From: an uncultured Desulfuromonadales bacterium
GTDB lineage: Bacteria > Desulfobacterota > Desulfuromonadia > Desulfuromonadales > Geopsychrobacteraceae
Length of the DNA: 37,246 bases
Reading direction: 5' to 3'
Assembly (NCBI GenBank): GCA_947259715.1
Contig: CAMYNR010000167.1
Span: forward strand, 1-37,246
Below the pieces are notes generated by a model. It was not told where the DNA came from and did no database searches. It saw only the letters and a program-made list of their open reading frames with translations. This document shows positions 9,100 through 17,214 of this stretch, in pieces (the first letter of the stretch is position 1; each line of letters opens with the position of its first letter). Position numbers and translations under genes: made by a program.

Positions 9100-10195
9100 C
9101 TACTTTCCTTGCAATAAATAGGCTTCAATAAAACCTTCCAAATCGCCATCGAGGACGGCATCAGTGTTGCCGACTTCATGACTGGTGCGATGATCCTTGA
9201 CCATCCGGTAAGGGTGCAATACATAAGAACGGATCTGACTCCCCCAGCCGATCTCCTTCTTATCCTCTGAAAATGCCGCGGCCTCCTCTTCCTTCTTACG
9301 CATTTCCTGCTCGTAGAGCCGGGCCTTAAGCTGCTTCATCGCAGTCGCCCGGTTTTTGTGCTGGCTCCGTTCGTTCTGGCAGGCAACGACAATTCCACTT
9401 GGGATATGGGTAATTCTGATCGCCGAGTCGGTCTTGTTGATATGCTGCCCCCCTGCGCCGCTGGCCCGGAAGGTGTCGACCTTGATATCCTTTTCTTCGA
9501 CTTCGACCTCGATAGAATCATCCAGCTCCGGAAAGACAAACACCGAGGAAAAAGAGGTGTGGCGACGAGCACTCGAATCGTATGGAGAAATCCTCACCAA
9601 GCGGTGGATGCCATTTTCCGCCTTCAGGTAGCCGTAGGCGTACTCCCCGTCAACGCTGAAGGTCGCACTCTTGATCCCCGCTTCGTCTCCTGCCTGACAT
9701 TCCGTCAATTCCGTCTTGAAGCCCTTACGCTCGCAATAGCGCAGGTACATCCGTAACAGCATTTCCGCCCAATCCTGGGCTTCGGTGCCACCTGCCCCGG
9801 CATTGATCGTAAGGGTCGCGCAGCTGGCATCATGCTCACCGGAAAGCATTCGGGCGAACTCCATTTGCGCCACCTGCTTCTCGACCTCCGGCAGCAGTTC
9901 ATTGACCTCTTCCAGGGTGTCCTGATCTTCTCCCTCTTCACCCAGCTCAATCAGGACCTGAAGATCATCCAACTCGCTGTTAGCTGTTTCCCAGGACTCA
10001 ACAATCTTCTGCAATCCGGTCCGCTCACGCAACAGATCCTGAGCGGCATCACCCTGATTCCAGAAATCGGGCTGGGCTATTTCTGCCTCAAGCTCTGAGA
10101 CCCGTTCCTTTTTGGCAGGAACGTCAAAGATACCTCCATAGTTCCTGAAGCTTTTCTTGTAATTCTTTGACGGTCTCTTTGGGTTCACGGAACAT
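9100..10195 (-). CDS. prfB: Peptide chain release factor 2, with programmed +1 frameshift
   Basis: RF2 recognises UGA and UAA and triggers peptide release. The gene has two frames. The true start is the ATG at 10195-10193, preceded by AAGGAG. It codes for 23 residues (MFREPKETV...LWRYL) and stops at TGA 10126-10124. After a +1 shift at CTT-TGA-C, reading continues at GAC (10125) for 341 residues, giving 364 in total against 365 in E. coli. Start choices inside the second frame near 10188 are artefacts. The peptidyl-hydrolysis motif GAGGQHINKTDS is intact. The stop-codon recognition motif reads SPY (9580-9588) where E. coli has SPF. The gene is monocistronic. Confidence 0.96.
10123..10137 (-). 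promoter_or_regulatory. prfB programmed frameshift site
   Basis: On the minus strand the site reads GGAGG TAT CTT TGA C: an internal Shine-Dalgarno (10137-10133), the slippery CTT, the UGA stop and the C that weakens termination. This is the classic RF2 autoregulation signal. Low RF2 slows termination at UGA and lets the ribosome shift +1. Confidence 0.95.
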
Positions 10196-10240
10196 CGTTA
10201 CAATCTCCTTAAGATAGGTTGGATAGCCGCTAAGTATAAC

Positions 10241-10276
10241 TTAAATAAAAACGGAAAAACAGCCCGGGTTTCGGGC
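10241..10276 (-). terminator. Probable terminator after the Fur-family gene
   Basis: GCCCG (10262-10266) pairs with CGGGC (10272-10276). On the minus strand it is followed by TGTTTTTCCGTTTTTATT. The stem is short and lies about 130 bases after the fur stop. The stretch between shows nothing else. Confidence 0.5.
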
Positions 10277-10407
10277 GGCAACCGCAAGGCGATGACGCAA
10301 GAGCCTGTCGCAGAACAAAAACGTTCAAGGCGACTCATGCACCGCCGTAAAGGTTTTCGTTCCGGGTATAAAGCCTGTTTGAAGGTAGAAAAGGATCAAG
10401 CAGAGGA

Positions 10408-10836
10408 TCAGTTGTTGCTGCAGTCAGTGCAAAGGCCATAAAGCTCAAGACGATGGGTCTGAATGGTGAAATTATGCTCAGCGGCGACTTTTTCCTGCAG
10501 TTCTTCGATCTCAGGTTCTTCGAACTCGATGATCAGACCACACTCCTTGCAAACCAGATGGTCATGATGCTCCTGATCAGTCACCGGCTCAAAGCGGGTC
10601 TGCCCATCGCCAAAATGGCGCTCGGCAGCGATGCCGCACTCTGCAAACAATTTCAGTGTCCGGTGCACGGTCGCATAGCCGATCTTCGGGTAGGCGGCGC
10701 GTAATTTCAGATAGAGCTCTTCCGTTGAATAATGGGAATCTGACTCGAGAAAGGCTTTAAGGATAAGCATTCTCTGGTTGGTATTCTTCAGCCCCTTGCG
10801 GTTGAGGAACTCGGTAAAATGGCTGATCTGGTCCAT
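10408..10836 (-). CDS. Fur-family metalloregulator
   Basis: A 142-residue Fur-family repressor. The N-terminal winged helix covers residues 1-85 (KNTNQRMLILKAF, GYATVHRTLKLF). The metal-binding dimerisation domain carries the HHDH motif (about residues 89-92) and two CxxC pairs, CKECG and CTDC, which fit a structural zinc site. Ferric uptake regulation is the default reading. A perfect Fur-box-like dyad in its own promoter supports Fur over Zur or PerR and implies autoregulation. The terminal CSNN tail is short. Which metal it senses cannot be settled by reading. Confidence 0.9.
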   Translation of the reverse strand: MDQISHFTEFLNRKGLKNTNQRMLILKAFLESDSHYSTEELYLKLRAAYPKIGYATVHRTLKLFAECGIAAERHFGDGQTRFEPVTDQEHHDHLVCKECGLIIEFEEPEIEELQEKVAAEHNFTIQTHRLELYGLCTDCSNN

Positions 10837-10862
10837 AATCTCGCTTCATTCCTCCACAGCAC

Positions 10863-10877
10863 TGAAAATGATTTTCA
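10863..10877. promoter_or_regulatory. Fur box upstream of the Fur-family gene
   Basis: TGAAAAT-G-ATTTTCA is a perfect 7-1-7 inverted repeat 26 bases upstream of the fur ATG. It resembles the core of the Fur consensus GATAATGATAATCATTATC. It lies between fur and the divergent glgC and could affect both, though autoregulation is the simpler reading. Confidence 0.72.
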
Positions 10878-11033
10878 AAATAGTCAGCTGAAGGGCAAAG
10901 GTCAAGGAAAAAGTTTTCCTGATTTTCCGATATAAATATTTAATATATTTAGCCGATTCTAAGGTTGCTAAAGAGCCATTCTAAAGGTTTAATTGTAGCT
11001 ACTAAACTATATAACCCTCAAGGAGAATGCTCA

Positions 11034-12317
11034 ATGGTCCAACAGCCGAACGAAAATGTGATTTATCGCTATGTCAGCCAGTTGACGCGAGATACTCTAG
11101 TGTTGATTCTTGCCGGCGGCCGCGGCTCCCGACTCTACGAATTAACCGATTACCGCGCCAAGCCGGCGGTCCATTTCGGCGGCAAGTATCGGATCATCGA
11201 CTTCCCCCTCTCCAACTGCGTCAATTCCGGCCTGCGCCGCATCGGCATTTTGACCCAGTATAAATCTCATTCCCTGATCCGACATCTGGTCCGCGGCTGG
11301 AGTCACTTCAAGCAGGAGTTGAATGAATATGTCGAGATCCTGCCCGCATCTCAGCAAAACTCTGAAGACTGGTATCAGGGAACCGCCGATGCCGTCTATC
11401 AGAATTTAGATATCATTCGGGCGACTCGCCCCAAATACATTATGATCCTTTCCGGCGACCATATTTACAAAATGGATTATCGGCCGATGCTTCTTGAACA
11501 TGTCGAAAAAGGTGCAGATATGACTGTCTCCTGCCTGGAGGTACCTGTTGAAGAAGCCGCCGGTGCCTTCGGGGTTATGAGTGTCGACGACCAAAGCCGG
11601 GTTCTCGACTTCACCGAAAAACCGCAGAAACCTGCTGAGATACCCGGTAAACCGGGCCTCACCCTGGCCTCCATGGGCAATTATATTTTCAATACCGAAT
11701 TTCTTTTCGACCTGCTTGAAACCGATGGCCAAAATCGCGATTCGGACCATGACTTCGGTAAAAACATCATTCCCTCGATTATCGACAGCCAAAAAGTCAT
11801 TGCCTACCCATTCCGCGATCCAGATACCGGCGGACTGGCCTACTGGCGCGACGTAGGCTCACTGGATGCCTTCTGGGAAGCCAATATGGAGATGATTTCG
11901 CCAGCGCCGGAATTGAACCTGTACGACCAGAACTGGCCGGTTTGGACTTATCAACGCCAGTTGCCACCGGCGAAATTCGTCTTTGATGATGACGATCGGC
12001 GCGGCGCGGCAGTCGATTCCGCCGTTTCGGGCGGCTGTATTATTTCAGGCTCCAAGCTGCGAAAATCCCTGTTGTTCTCTGATGTCAGAATCCACTCCTT
12101 TTCTTCCATCGAAGAAACCGTTATCTTGCCGGAATGTGAAATCGGCCGTAACTGCAAGATCAAGCGGGCGATCATCGATCGGGGCTGCAAGGTTCCTCCG
12201 GGCACAGAAATCGGCTTTGATCCGGAGCAGGACAAAGCCAACGGCTTCCGTATAACCGACAAAGGCGTGGCGTTGATCACCCGGAAAATGCTTGGCCAAC
12301 CGGGCGGTTATGATTAG
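11034..12317 (+). CDS. glgC: Glucose-1-phosphate adenylyltransferase (ADP-glucose pyrophosphorylase)
   Basis: A 427-residue enzyme making ADP-glucose from glucose-1-phosphate and ATP, the first committed step of bacterial glycogen synthesis. The nucleotidyltransferase domain shows [27 protein letters not shown] near residues 26-52 and [11 protein letters not shown]. The C-terminal left-handed beta-helix region carries [16 protein letters not shown]. The ATG at 11034 is chosen because AAGGAG (11020-11025) sits 8 bases upstream. A longer frame from 10965 has no such site. No other glycogen gene is in the window. The enzyme family is allosterically controlled by glycolytic intermediates. Confidence 0.97.
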   Translation: MVQQPNENVIYRYVSQLTRDTLVLILAGGRGSRLYELTDYRAKPAVHFGGKYRIIDFPLSNCVNSGLRRIGILTQYKSHSLIRHLVRGWSHFKQELNEYVEILPASQQNSEDWYQGTADAVYQNLDIIRATRPKYIMILSGDHIYKMDYRPMLLEHVEKGADMTVSCLEVPVEEAAGAFGVMSVDDQSRVLDFTEKPQKPAEIPGKPGLTLASMGNYIFNTEFLFDLLETDGQNRDSDHDFGKNIIPSIIDSQKVIAYPFRDPDTGGLAYWRDVGSLDAFWEANMEMISPAPELNLYDQNWPVWTYQRQLPPAKFVFDDDDRRGAAVDSAVSGGCIISGSKLRKSLLFSDVRIHSFSSIEETVILPECEIGRNCKIKRAIIDRGCKVPPGTEIGFDPEQDKANGFRITDKGVALITRKMLGQPGGYD

Positions 12318-12415
12318 ACCGCAAGGCCGACCTTAGCTGGCCGTTGCGCTGGACAGTCGCAACATACTCCTGGGGAGCTCTGTAAGGGCAGGCTCCCCTG
12401 CCACTGGAGCAGCCC

Positions 12416-13807
12416 GTGTTTAGCCTGACTTATGCAGCGACCTCTCCCTCAGCAACCGCGGTAGCACAACCACTGCTACCCATGCTGATTCTTGGTTTGG
12501 TACTGATTGTCACCTTTGTCTGCATCGCCTTTGAGTGGCTGCACAAAACCCTGGCGGCTTTATTGGGGGCGGTGACAGCTGTGGCCCTGGCGCTGCTGCT
12601 GGGAGTGTATCAGGCTGAACGGCCCTATGGTGCGGTTCACGATTTCATCCACCATGACCTGGGAGTCATCGGAGTGATCGTCGGCACCAGTATTATCGTT
12701 GCCATCGCTGCAGATTCAGGATTATTCCATTTTATCGCAGTACGGCTGGTTAAACTGACCGGCGGTCAGCCAGCACTGCTGATGCCGGTCGTGCTGGCGG
12801 TCACAGTCGGCTTTGTCACCTTCCTGACCATTGCCCCTGGCGTGCTGATTATGGCATCTCTGGTTCTGGTCATCACCAGATCTCTTAACGATGATCCGCG
12901 CCCCTACATCATTGCTGTCGCCATCGGCGCCAATTCGGGGGCCTTGATGACCTTTGCTTCTGGAATTCCGACCCTGATGATCGGGACCAGCGCTGAGATC
13001 CCCTACCTGCATTTCTTGCTTGTCTCCGCCCCCCTGGCCCTGCTCTCCGCGATTGTCGCGTATTTTGTCATCCGGCAACACTATCGTCAGGCCCTGACCC
13101 GCAGCGATGACCCTCAGGAACGTGCCACACGGGTCGCCCAATTTGACGAATGGGCGCTGGTGCGTGATCGCGGTCTGTTTTACCGCGCCGCTGGCATTCT
13201 GCTGGTCACCATCGTCGGCTTTGCCCTGGCCCAACAGCTGGGCGTGGGCCTTGATTATATCGCCTTTGCCGCAGCCACAGCCGCGCTGCTTTTTTCCGGA
13301 TTTCCCCCCGAAGAGGCGATCCGCAAGGTCAAATGGACCATCATCCTTTTTTTCGTCGGCCTCTTCGTTCTGATCGGCACAGTTAAGGCCACCGGCCTGC
13401 TGGAGGTTCTGGCGGAAGGAATCTACCGCCTCAGCGGTGACAACATGAATCTGGTTTTGCTGCTTCTGGTGCCTTTTGTCTTCATTACCGCCGGAATTGT
13501 CGACAACATCCCGGTGGCGGCAACGATGATTCCGGTGGTTAAAACGATGATCGCGAAAGGCCTTGCAGCCGAACCTCTCTGGTGGTCGTTGATCGCCTCC
13601 TGTAATCTCGGCGGAAACCCGACCCCGGTGGGAAGTATCGCCGCTGTCATCGCTCTGCACGCATTGGAAAAGGAGCGTGCCATCAAAATTGGCTGGGGTG
13701 AATATCTTAAAGTCGGCGGGCTGGTGACGGCTTTGCAGGTTCTGCTGGTCCTGGCATACATGAATTTCTTCCGTGCTTTCGACCTGTTTCCGCCCCTTCA
13801 TCCTTAA
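12416..13807 (+). CDS. Ion permease of the ArsB/NhaD (SLC13-like) superfamily
   Basis: A 463-residue, very hydrophobic membrane protein with about 11-12 predicted transmembrane segments, of the ion transporter superfamily that includes ArsB, NhaD and citrate carriers. Supporting features are paired reentrant-loop regions: GANSGALMTFASGIPTLMIG in the first half, and VDNIPVAATMIPVVK with CNLGGNPTPVGSIAAV in the second. The start is a GTG with GGAG 7 bases upstream. A hairpin (GGGGAGC 12372-12378 with GCTCCCC 12392-12398) separates it from glgC. The substrate is unknown; Na+/H+ exchange or anion transport is possible. A UspA-domain gene begins 11 bases after the stop, so the pair is probably an operon. 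Confidence 0.85.
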   Translation: MFSLTYAATSPSATAVAQPLLPMLILGLVLIVTFVCIAFEWLHKTLAALLGAVTAVALALLLGVYQAERPYGAVHDFIHHDLGVIGVIVGTSIIVAIAADSGLFHFIAVRLVKLTGGQPALLMPVVLAVTVGFVTFLTIAPGVLIMASLVLVITRSLNDDPRPYIIAVAIGANSGALMTFASGIPTLMIGTSAEIPYLHFLLVSAPLALLSAIVAYFVIRQHYRQALTRSDDPQERATRVAQFDEWALVRDRGLFYRAAGILLVTIVGFALAQQLGVGLDYIAFAAATAALLFSGFPPEEAIRKVKWTIILFFVGLFVLIGTVKATGLLEVLAEGIYRLSGDNMNLVLLLLVPFVFITAGIVDNIPVAATMIPVVKTMIAKGLAAEPLWWSLIASCNLGGNPTPVGSIAAVIALHALEKERAIKIGWGEYLKVGGLVTALQVLLVLAYMNFFRAFDLFPPLHP

Positions 13808-13818
13808 GGAGAATGGTC

Positions 13819-14730
13819 ATGAGCGACAGTGATGTGGACGATCGTGATATCCGCTCAACCATAGATGCGTTTGAAGCCGCTCGCACTGCCCGGCAGACCA
13901 GATTACCGCAACCAACTGTGCAGCGCATCCTCCTGGTGCTTGACGGCTCCAATCAGGACGGTACTGCGGAAGCCTTCGCACGGGCACTGGCCCAAAGGAG
14001 CAGTGCTGAGCTACAGTTGCACTGGGCCTACCCTGGTCCCCTTCAGCAAAAGAGGCAGGACTATGTAGGGCAAAAAGCCACTGCTCTGGAAGAAACCGGT
14101 ATTAGCGTCTCCCTGGTCCAGCGCCCCCCAGAGGAGAGCAGAAATGCAGTCGATCAAATCCTTGCTGCGTTGGCAGCGGCCGACCTGGCTGTGATATGCG
14201 CGCCCTACCAGGAAGATTTCGAAGAGTTGGGGCAGGAAAGTGTCGGCAGTACCTTGGACATGTTATTGGGGCGGACCCAGCAGCCCGTACTTGCGGTGCG
14301 TGAACCCAAGCTGGAGCCGGAAAACTGTTTACGCCGGGCCCTGCTGCCCTTAACCCCTATTCTCCAGAGCAGCAGTGCCGCCGCGGCCTGGGCGCTTTTC
14401 CTCGCTCAAGACGGTGAGGTCGAACTGCTGGCTATTTCTCCCGAGGAACCGGATGCGGAGGAAAGCGCGCCGCAGAAGGTGATCGCTTCATTGCGTAGCC
14501 CGGAGGAAGCCGGACTGGTGGCAGCCATTCAACGTCGAGCAGCGGAAACGAATATCGATTGCCGGGTCGATGTACAGCGTAACGAGGGGCTGGACCCGCT
14601 TGCCGCAGCCGCCAATCGCCAAGACCAGGTTGTGGTGATTCCCTGCTCTCCACGCCAGCATGGGCAAGCGGCATATCTGCGTATGCTGGCACTGCTGCGC
14701 GTCTCGCGCAACCCTCTTCTGGTGATCTGA
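13819..14730 (+). CDS. Tandem universal-stress-protein (UspA) domain protein
   Basis: A 303-residue cytoplasmic protein. Residues about 33-160 look like a UspA fold: RILLVLDGSNQDGTAEAFARALAQ strand and helix, and a GSTLDMLL...QPVLAVREP end. A second, more divergent copy fills the C-terminal half and ends QVVVIPCSP...SRNPLLVI. The usual GxxGx9G(S/T) ATP-binding loop is only partly recognisable in either copy. The ATG at 13819 is preferred over the one at 13813 because AAGGAG (13806-13811) lies 7 bases before it and only 1 base before the other. It follows the permease at 11 bases, a pairing seen with other transporters where Usp domains may act as regulators. Its role is not known. Confidence 0.75.
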   Translation: MSDSDVDDRDIRSTIDAFEAARTARQTRLPQPTVQRILLVLDGSNQDGTAEAFARALAQRSSAELQLHWAYPGPLQQKRQDYVGQKATALEETGISVSLVQRPPEESRNAVDQILAALAAADLAVICAPYQEDFEELGQESVGSTLDMLLGRTQQPVLAVREPKLEPENCLRRALLPLTPILQSSSAAAAWALFLAQDGEVELLAISPEEPDAEESAPQKVIASLRSPEEAGLVAAIQRRAAETNIDCRVDVQRNEGLDPLAAAANRQDQVVVIPCSPRQHGQAAYLRMLALLRVSRNPLLVI

Positions 14731-14773
14731 ATCAGCCGGTCGTAAGCGTGGTTGAATAATCTGCCAGAAAAAT

Positions 14774-14801
14774 GGGGCCCCCCATTTATGTGGGGAACCC
14801 C
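14774..14801. terminator. GC-rich hairpin between convergent usp and encapsulin genes
   Basis: GGGG (14774-14777) with CCCC (14798-14801), and an inner CCCCA with TGGGG, make a strong but imperfect fold midway between two converging stops. There is no T run, so factor-independent termination is uncertain. Confidence 0.4.
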
Positions 14802-14841
14802 GACAGTCCATTAGATTAGAGCGAATATCTTTCAGCCGACC

Positions 14842-15657
14842 TTAGCCGCCAACATACGGGATGACCGCAGCCGGCTCCAGAATGCGGAAGGTGAACGACT
14901 CGTTGTAATACAGTTTGACCTTCTCGGCAGTATGGGAATCATAGCCGACGGACAGATCCTGACCAAGGATCAGTTCAAAATCGCCACCCCGGGTGGTCAC
15001 CATAAAAGCTTCATCGGCATGATCGCCGGTCAGGTAAGGACTTAGGATAACCGAGCCGCCGAGAATATTTTCAGCCTGCATCTTTACCGGATAGCCTTGC
15101 ACATGAGCCGACATTTTGCTCCACAGCTTCGGTCCGACGACAAAAGAGTAAGGCCCCTCTATGGAGCGTTCGGCAAAAATCGTCACGCCTTGAGCAATGG
15201 TCTCGAGCAACTGTTCCGGCTTCGAGCCAATGGTCATGCATTGGGACCCGGTGCAAACCTTCAGCCCTTTTATATTCGCCTCATTCAGGCCATGATAAAC
15301 CACGCTCTCTTCAAACAGAGCGATTTTGCGTGCTGCGTCCTCCAAGTTGCCAAGGTCGATATCCTTGGCCCCGCGGACCACGTTATCCATCTCTTTGATA
15401 TCCAGCTCAAAGGGGATACGCGCTTCCACCAGATGGTGAACCTTATGGATGCCGTAGTTCAAGCCATCCTTCGGCTGCTTTTTCGGATAATCGAGCCGGC
15501 CTTCCGGAACACCGGGAAAATCAGTGCCCATCGGCTCGCTGACATCCACCACCTTTCGTGCAGAAAGCATGGCTGTTAGGGTACGCGTCGCCTGCTGGTC
15601 TATTTCAGTCCACGCCTCGGCGGGAATCGGTGCCAGTTCTCGTTTTAAAATATCCAT
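14842..15657 (-). CDS. Encapsulin nanocompartment shell protein (family 1)
   Basis: A 271-residue HK97-fold shell protein. It aligns by eye along its whole length with the Thermotoga maritima encapsulin: MDILKRELAPIPAEAWTEID at the N-terminus, ARKVVDV, NVVRGAKDIDLGNLEDAARKIALFE, SIEGPYSFVV, and the near-invariant GGDFELILGQDLSVGYDSH close to the C-terminus. Family 1 encapsulins self-assemble into icosahedral shells (60 or 180 subunits) around cargo enzymes that carry a C-terminal targeting peptide. Older annotation often calls these proteins bacteriocin or linocin M18. The cargo gene lies 49 bases upstream on the same strand. GGAGGTTTT precedes the ATG. Shell size cannot be told from the sequence by eye. 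Confidence 0.95.
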   Translation of the reverse strand: MDILKRELAPIPAEAWTEIDQQATRTLTAMLSARKVVDVSEPMGTDFPGVPEGRLDYPKKQPKDGLNYGIHKVHHLVEARIPFELDIKEMDNVVRGAKDIDLGNLEDAARKIALFEESVVYHGLNEANIKGLKVCTGSQCMTIGSKPEQLLETIAQGVTIFAERSIEGPYSFVVGPKLWSKMSAHVQGYPVKMQAENILGGSVILSPYLTGDHADEAFMVTTRGGDFELILGQDLSVGYDSHTAEKVKLYYNESFTFRILEPAAVIPYVGG

Positions 15658-15706
15658 AAAACCTCCATTGCTCCATGGCTATGAGATGCAAGAATGATTT
15701 TTAAAC

Positions 15707-16219
15707 TTACTTTTTCAGGCTGCCGATCCCCAGCCCGGCGGCAACCGACCTGCCGGCGGAACGGCCTGAAGTATCGATTCCAGCAGGGACCTCTGGCAGG
15801 CGGACATTCAGAAGATTCTCTTTCGCTTCCTGAAATGCTGCGCCCAGAGCGGCTAAATCTTTGGCAGCCAGCAGTTGCCGGGCCATGGGGAAGACCTCCA
15901 TCTCCTCTTCATCAAGATGGTGATTGGTATATTCGCTGAGGCCCTCGACCTTTATCGGAAAGCGATCATGCTCAGGAGGGAATCCCTCGGCATCCTTCAA
16001 TATCAACTCGATAATATGGTGTTCGTTGACCGCCTCGAGCGAGGCATGACGCGCGGCCGGCACCTGTTCGAACAGATCGTAAAAATACTTTTCCTCCATG
16101 GTGTGATGAACAACCAGGTGGCGAATATATTCTGCAAAAGCGGCTGGGTCTTCCTCCGCCTGTTGACTGAGTTGCCTTAAAACCTGGTGGTGTTCGACAA
16201 GGGCATCGACAATATCCAT
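15707..16219 (-). CDS. Hemerythrin-domain encapsulin cargo protein with targeting peptide
   Basis: A 170-residue protein. Residues 1-125 are a four-helix hemerythrin-like domain with the di-iron ligand pattern: H10/H11, HHTMEE (38-43), H67/H68, and NHHLDEEE (99-106). A Gly/Ser/Arg-rich linker (about 146-161) leads to the C-terminal GLGIGSLKK (162-170), the form expected of an encapsulin-targeting peptide. Hemerythrins bind O2 or other small molecules at a di-iron centre. Encapsulin-hemerythrin pairs have been predicted and reported to help against oxidative or nitrosative stress. The ATG at 16219 follows AAGGAGG; a longer frame from 16264 lacks such a site. The shell gene follows in the same operon. 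Confidence 0.93.
   Translation of the reverse strand: MDIVDALVEHHQVLRQLSQQAEEDPAAFAEYIRHLVVHHTMEEKYFYDLFEQVPAARHASLEAVNEHHIIELILKDAEGFPPEHDRFPIKVEGLSEYTNHHLDEEEMEVFPMARQLLAAKDLAALGAAFQEAKENLLNVRLPEVPAGIDTSGRSAGRSVAAGLGIGSLKK
15710..15736 (-). other. Encapsulin-targeting peptide (cargo-loading signal)
   Basis: These bases encode residues 162-170 of the hemerythrin protein, GLGIGSLKK. The hydrophobic L-G-I-G-S-L-K pattern after a flexible linker is the typical C-terminal cargo-loading peptide of family 1 systems, which binds the inner face of the shell. Confidence 0.85.
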
Positions 16220-16315
16220 AGAACCTCCTTCAACAAGATGAACGTCGGGCTTGCGTTCCAGCAATCAAGAAACGCTGTCAGCCACTGTTAGGGACGAGTT
16301 TACCGTAAATATTGA

Positions 16316-16364
16316 AGAAAAAAAGCGGTCGGGCGAAAAGGAAAATTTTTCCTGCTTCTCGCCC
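16316..16364 (-). terminator. Probable terminator after ccdA
   Basis: On the minus strand GGGCGA (16364-16359) pairs with TCGCCC (16336-16331), with an inner AGGAAA/TTTCCT helix. This is followed by GACCGCTTTTTTTC. It sits between the ccdA stop and the encapsulin operon and would separate the two transcripts. Confidence 0.7.
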
Positions 16365-16443
16365 TACCTGGAAAAGATCTTGGCTGAAATGAACGCTAGG
16401 TCAGGACCAAACGACCGAAAGCCGGCGCTGAGGGTAAACCCTG

Positions 16444-17196
16444 CTAGCCCAGCGCAGGAGGGAAAATCTGATAGAGATAACCGGTCAAGCGGGTGAACTG
16501 ATCGAAAAATAGCAGCACCCCGGCGATCATCAGCAGGATGCCGGTGGCCATTTCGACGACACGAATATGTTTCTTGAAACGCTCGAAAAAGTTCAGGAAG
16601 GAATGAAATAAAATGGCCGAAACCAGGAACGGCACACCTAGCCCCAAGGAGTAGAAGGAAAGCAGAACAACCCCACGCCCCGCTCCTCCGGCACTACTGG
16701 CGGCGATGGCCAGAATTGCTCCCAGAATCGGCCCGATGCAGGGTGTCCAGCCAGCGGCAAAGGCGACGCCGACCAAAAAAGTGCCCACATACCCGGTCGG
16801 TTTATTGCGAATATGAATGCGCTTTTCTCCCAGCAGGGCGCCGATATGAAAGATTCCACTCAAATGCAGACCGAACAAGAAAATCAGCACGCCGCCGGCC
16901 TTTTGAATAACCCCCAGCCATTCGCGCATATGCATTTGAAAAGAACCGGAAGCCAGACCGGCCAGGGCACCAAGAGAAATAAAGATGACCGAAAAACCAG
17001 CGATGAAAACCAAAGAATGGCTGATGACGGTAAATTTGACTTTGGCGCTGGCGTGGGCGTCTTTAAGCTCGCCAAAGGAAAGCCCGGAAATGTAGGTCAG
17101 AAATGAAGGGATCAAGGGCAGAACGCACGGCGAAAAATAGGAAAGCAAACCTGCAGAAAAAGCTATCCAGATCGTGACGTCAGACCCTGCGTCCAT
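16444..17196 (-). CDS. ccdA: Cytochrome c biogenesis protein CcdA (thiol-disulfide electron carrier)
   Basis: A 250-residue polytopic membrane protein with about six transmembrane segments. It carries the two family Cys motifs, SPCVLPLIPSFLTY near residue 22 and GWTPCIGPILGAI near residue 134. CcdA passes electrons from cytoplasmic thioredoxin across the inner membrane to periplasmic thioredoxin-like proteins. The partner here is probably the TlpA-type lipoprotein encoded 18 bases upstream. It is the last gene of the five-gene kinase-to-CcdA set. Roles in cytochrome c maturation or general periplasmic disulfide reduction both fit. Confidence 0.93.
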   Translation of the reverse strand: MDAGSDVTIWIAFSAGLLSYFSPCVLPLIPSFLTYISGLSFGELKDAHASAKVKFTVISHSLVFIAGFSVIFISLGALAGLASGSFQMHMREWLGVIQKAGGVLIFLFGLHLSGIFHIGALLGEKRIHIRNKPTGYVGTFLVGVAFAAGWTPCIGPILGAILAIAASSAGGAGRGVVLLSFYSLGLGVPFLVSAILFHSFLNFFERFKKHIRVVEMATGILLMIAGVLLFFDQFTRLTGYLYQIFPPALG

Positions 17197-17214
17197 TCTC
17201 GCTCCTGTCTTTGA

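Noticed and set aside
9095-9126. Hairpin GAAGCCTA/TAGGCTTC at the prfB stop as a terminator
   Set aside because: It includes coding sequence, the loop is long and the T-rich part is about 10 bases away, so it is too weak to call.
12722-13801. A 359-codon open frame antisense to the permease
   Set aside because: Gln/Asp/His-rich translation is typical of the complement of a membrane-protein gene.
16251-16496. An 81-codon plus-strand frame between the hemerythrin and ccdA genes
   Set aside because: It runs across a terminator hairpin and into ccdA, with no ribosome binding site or family resemblance.
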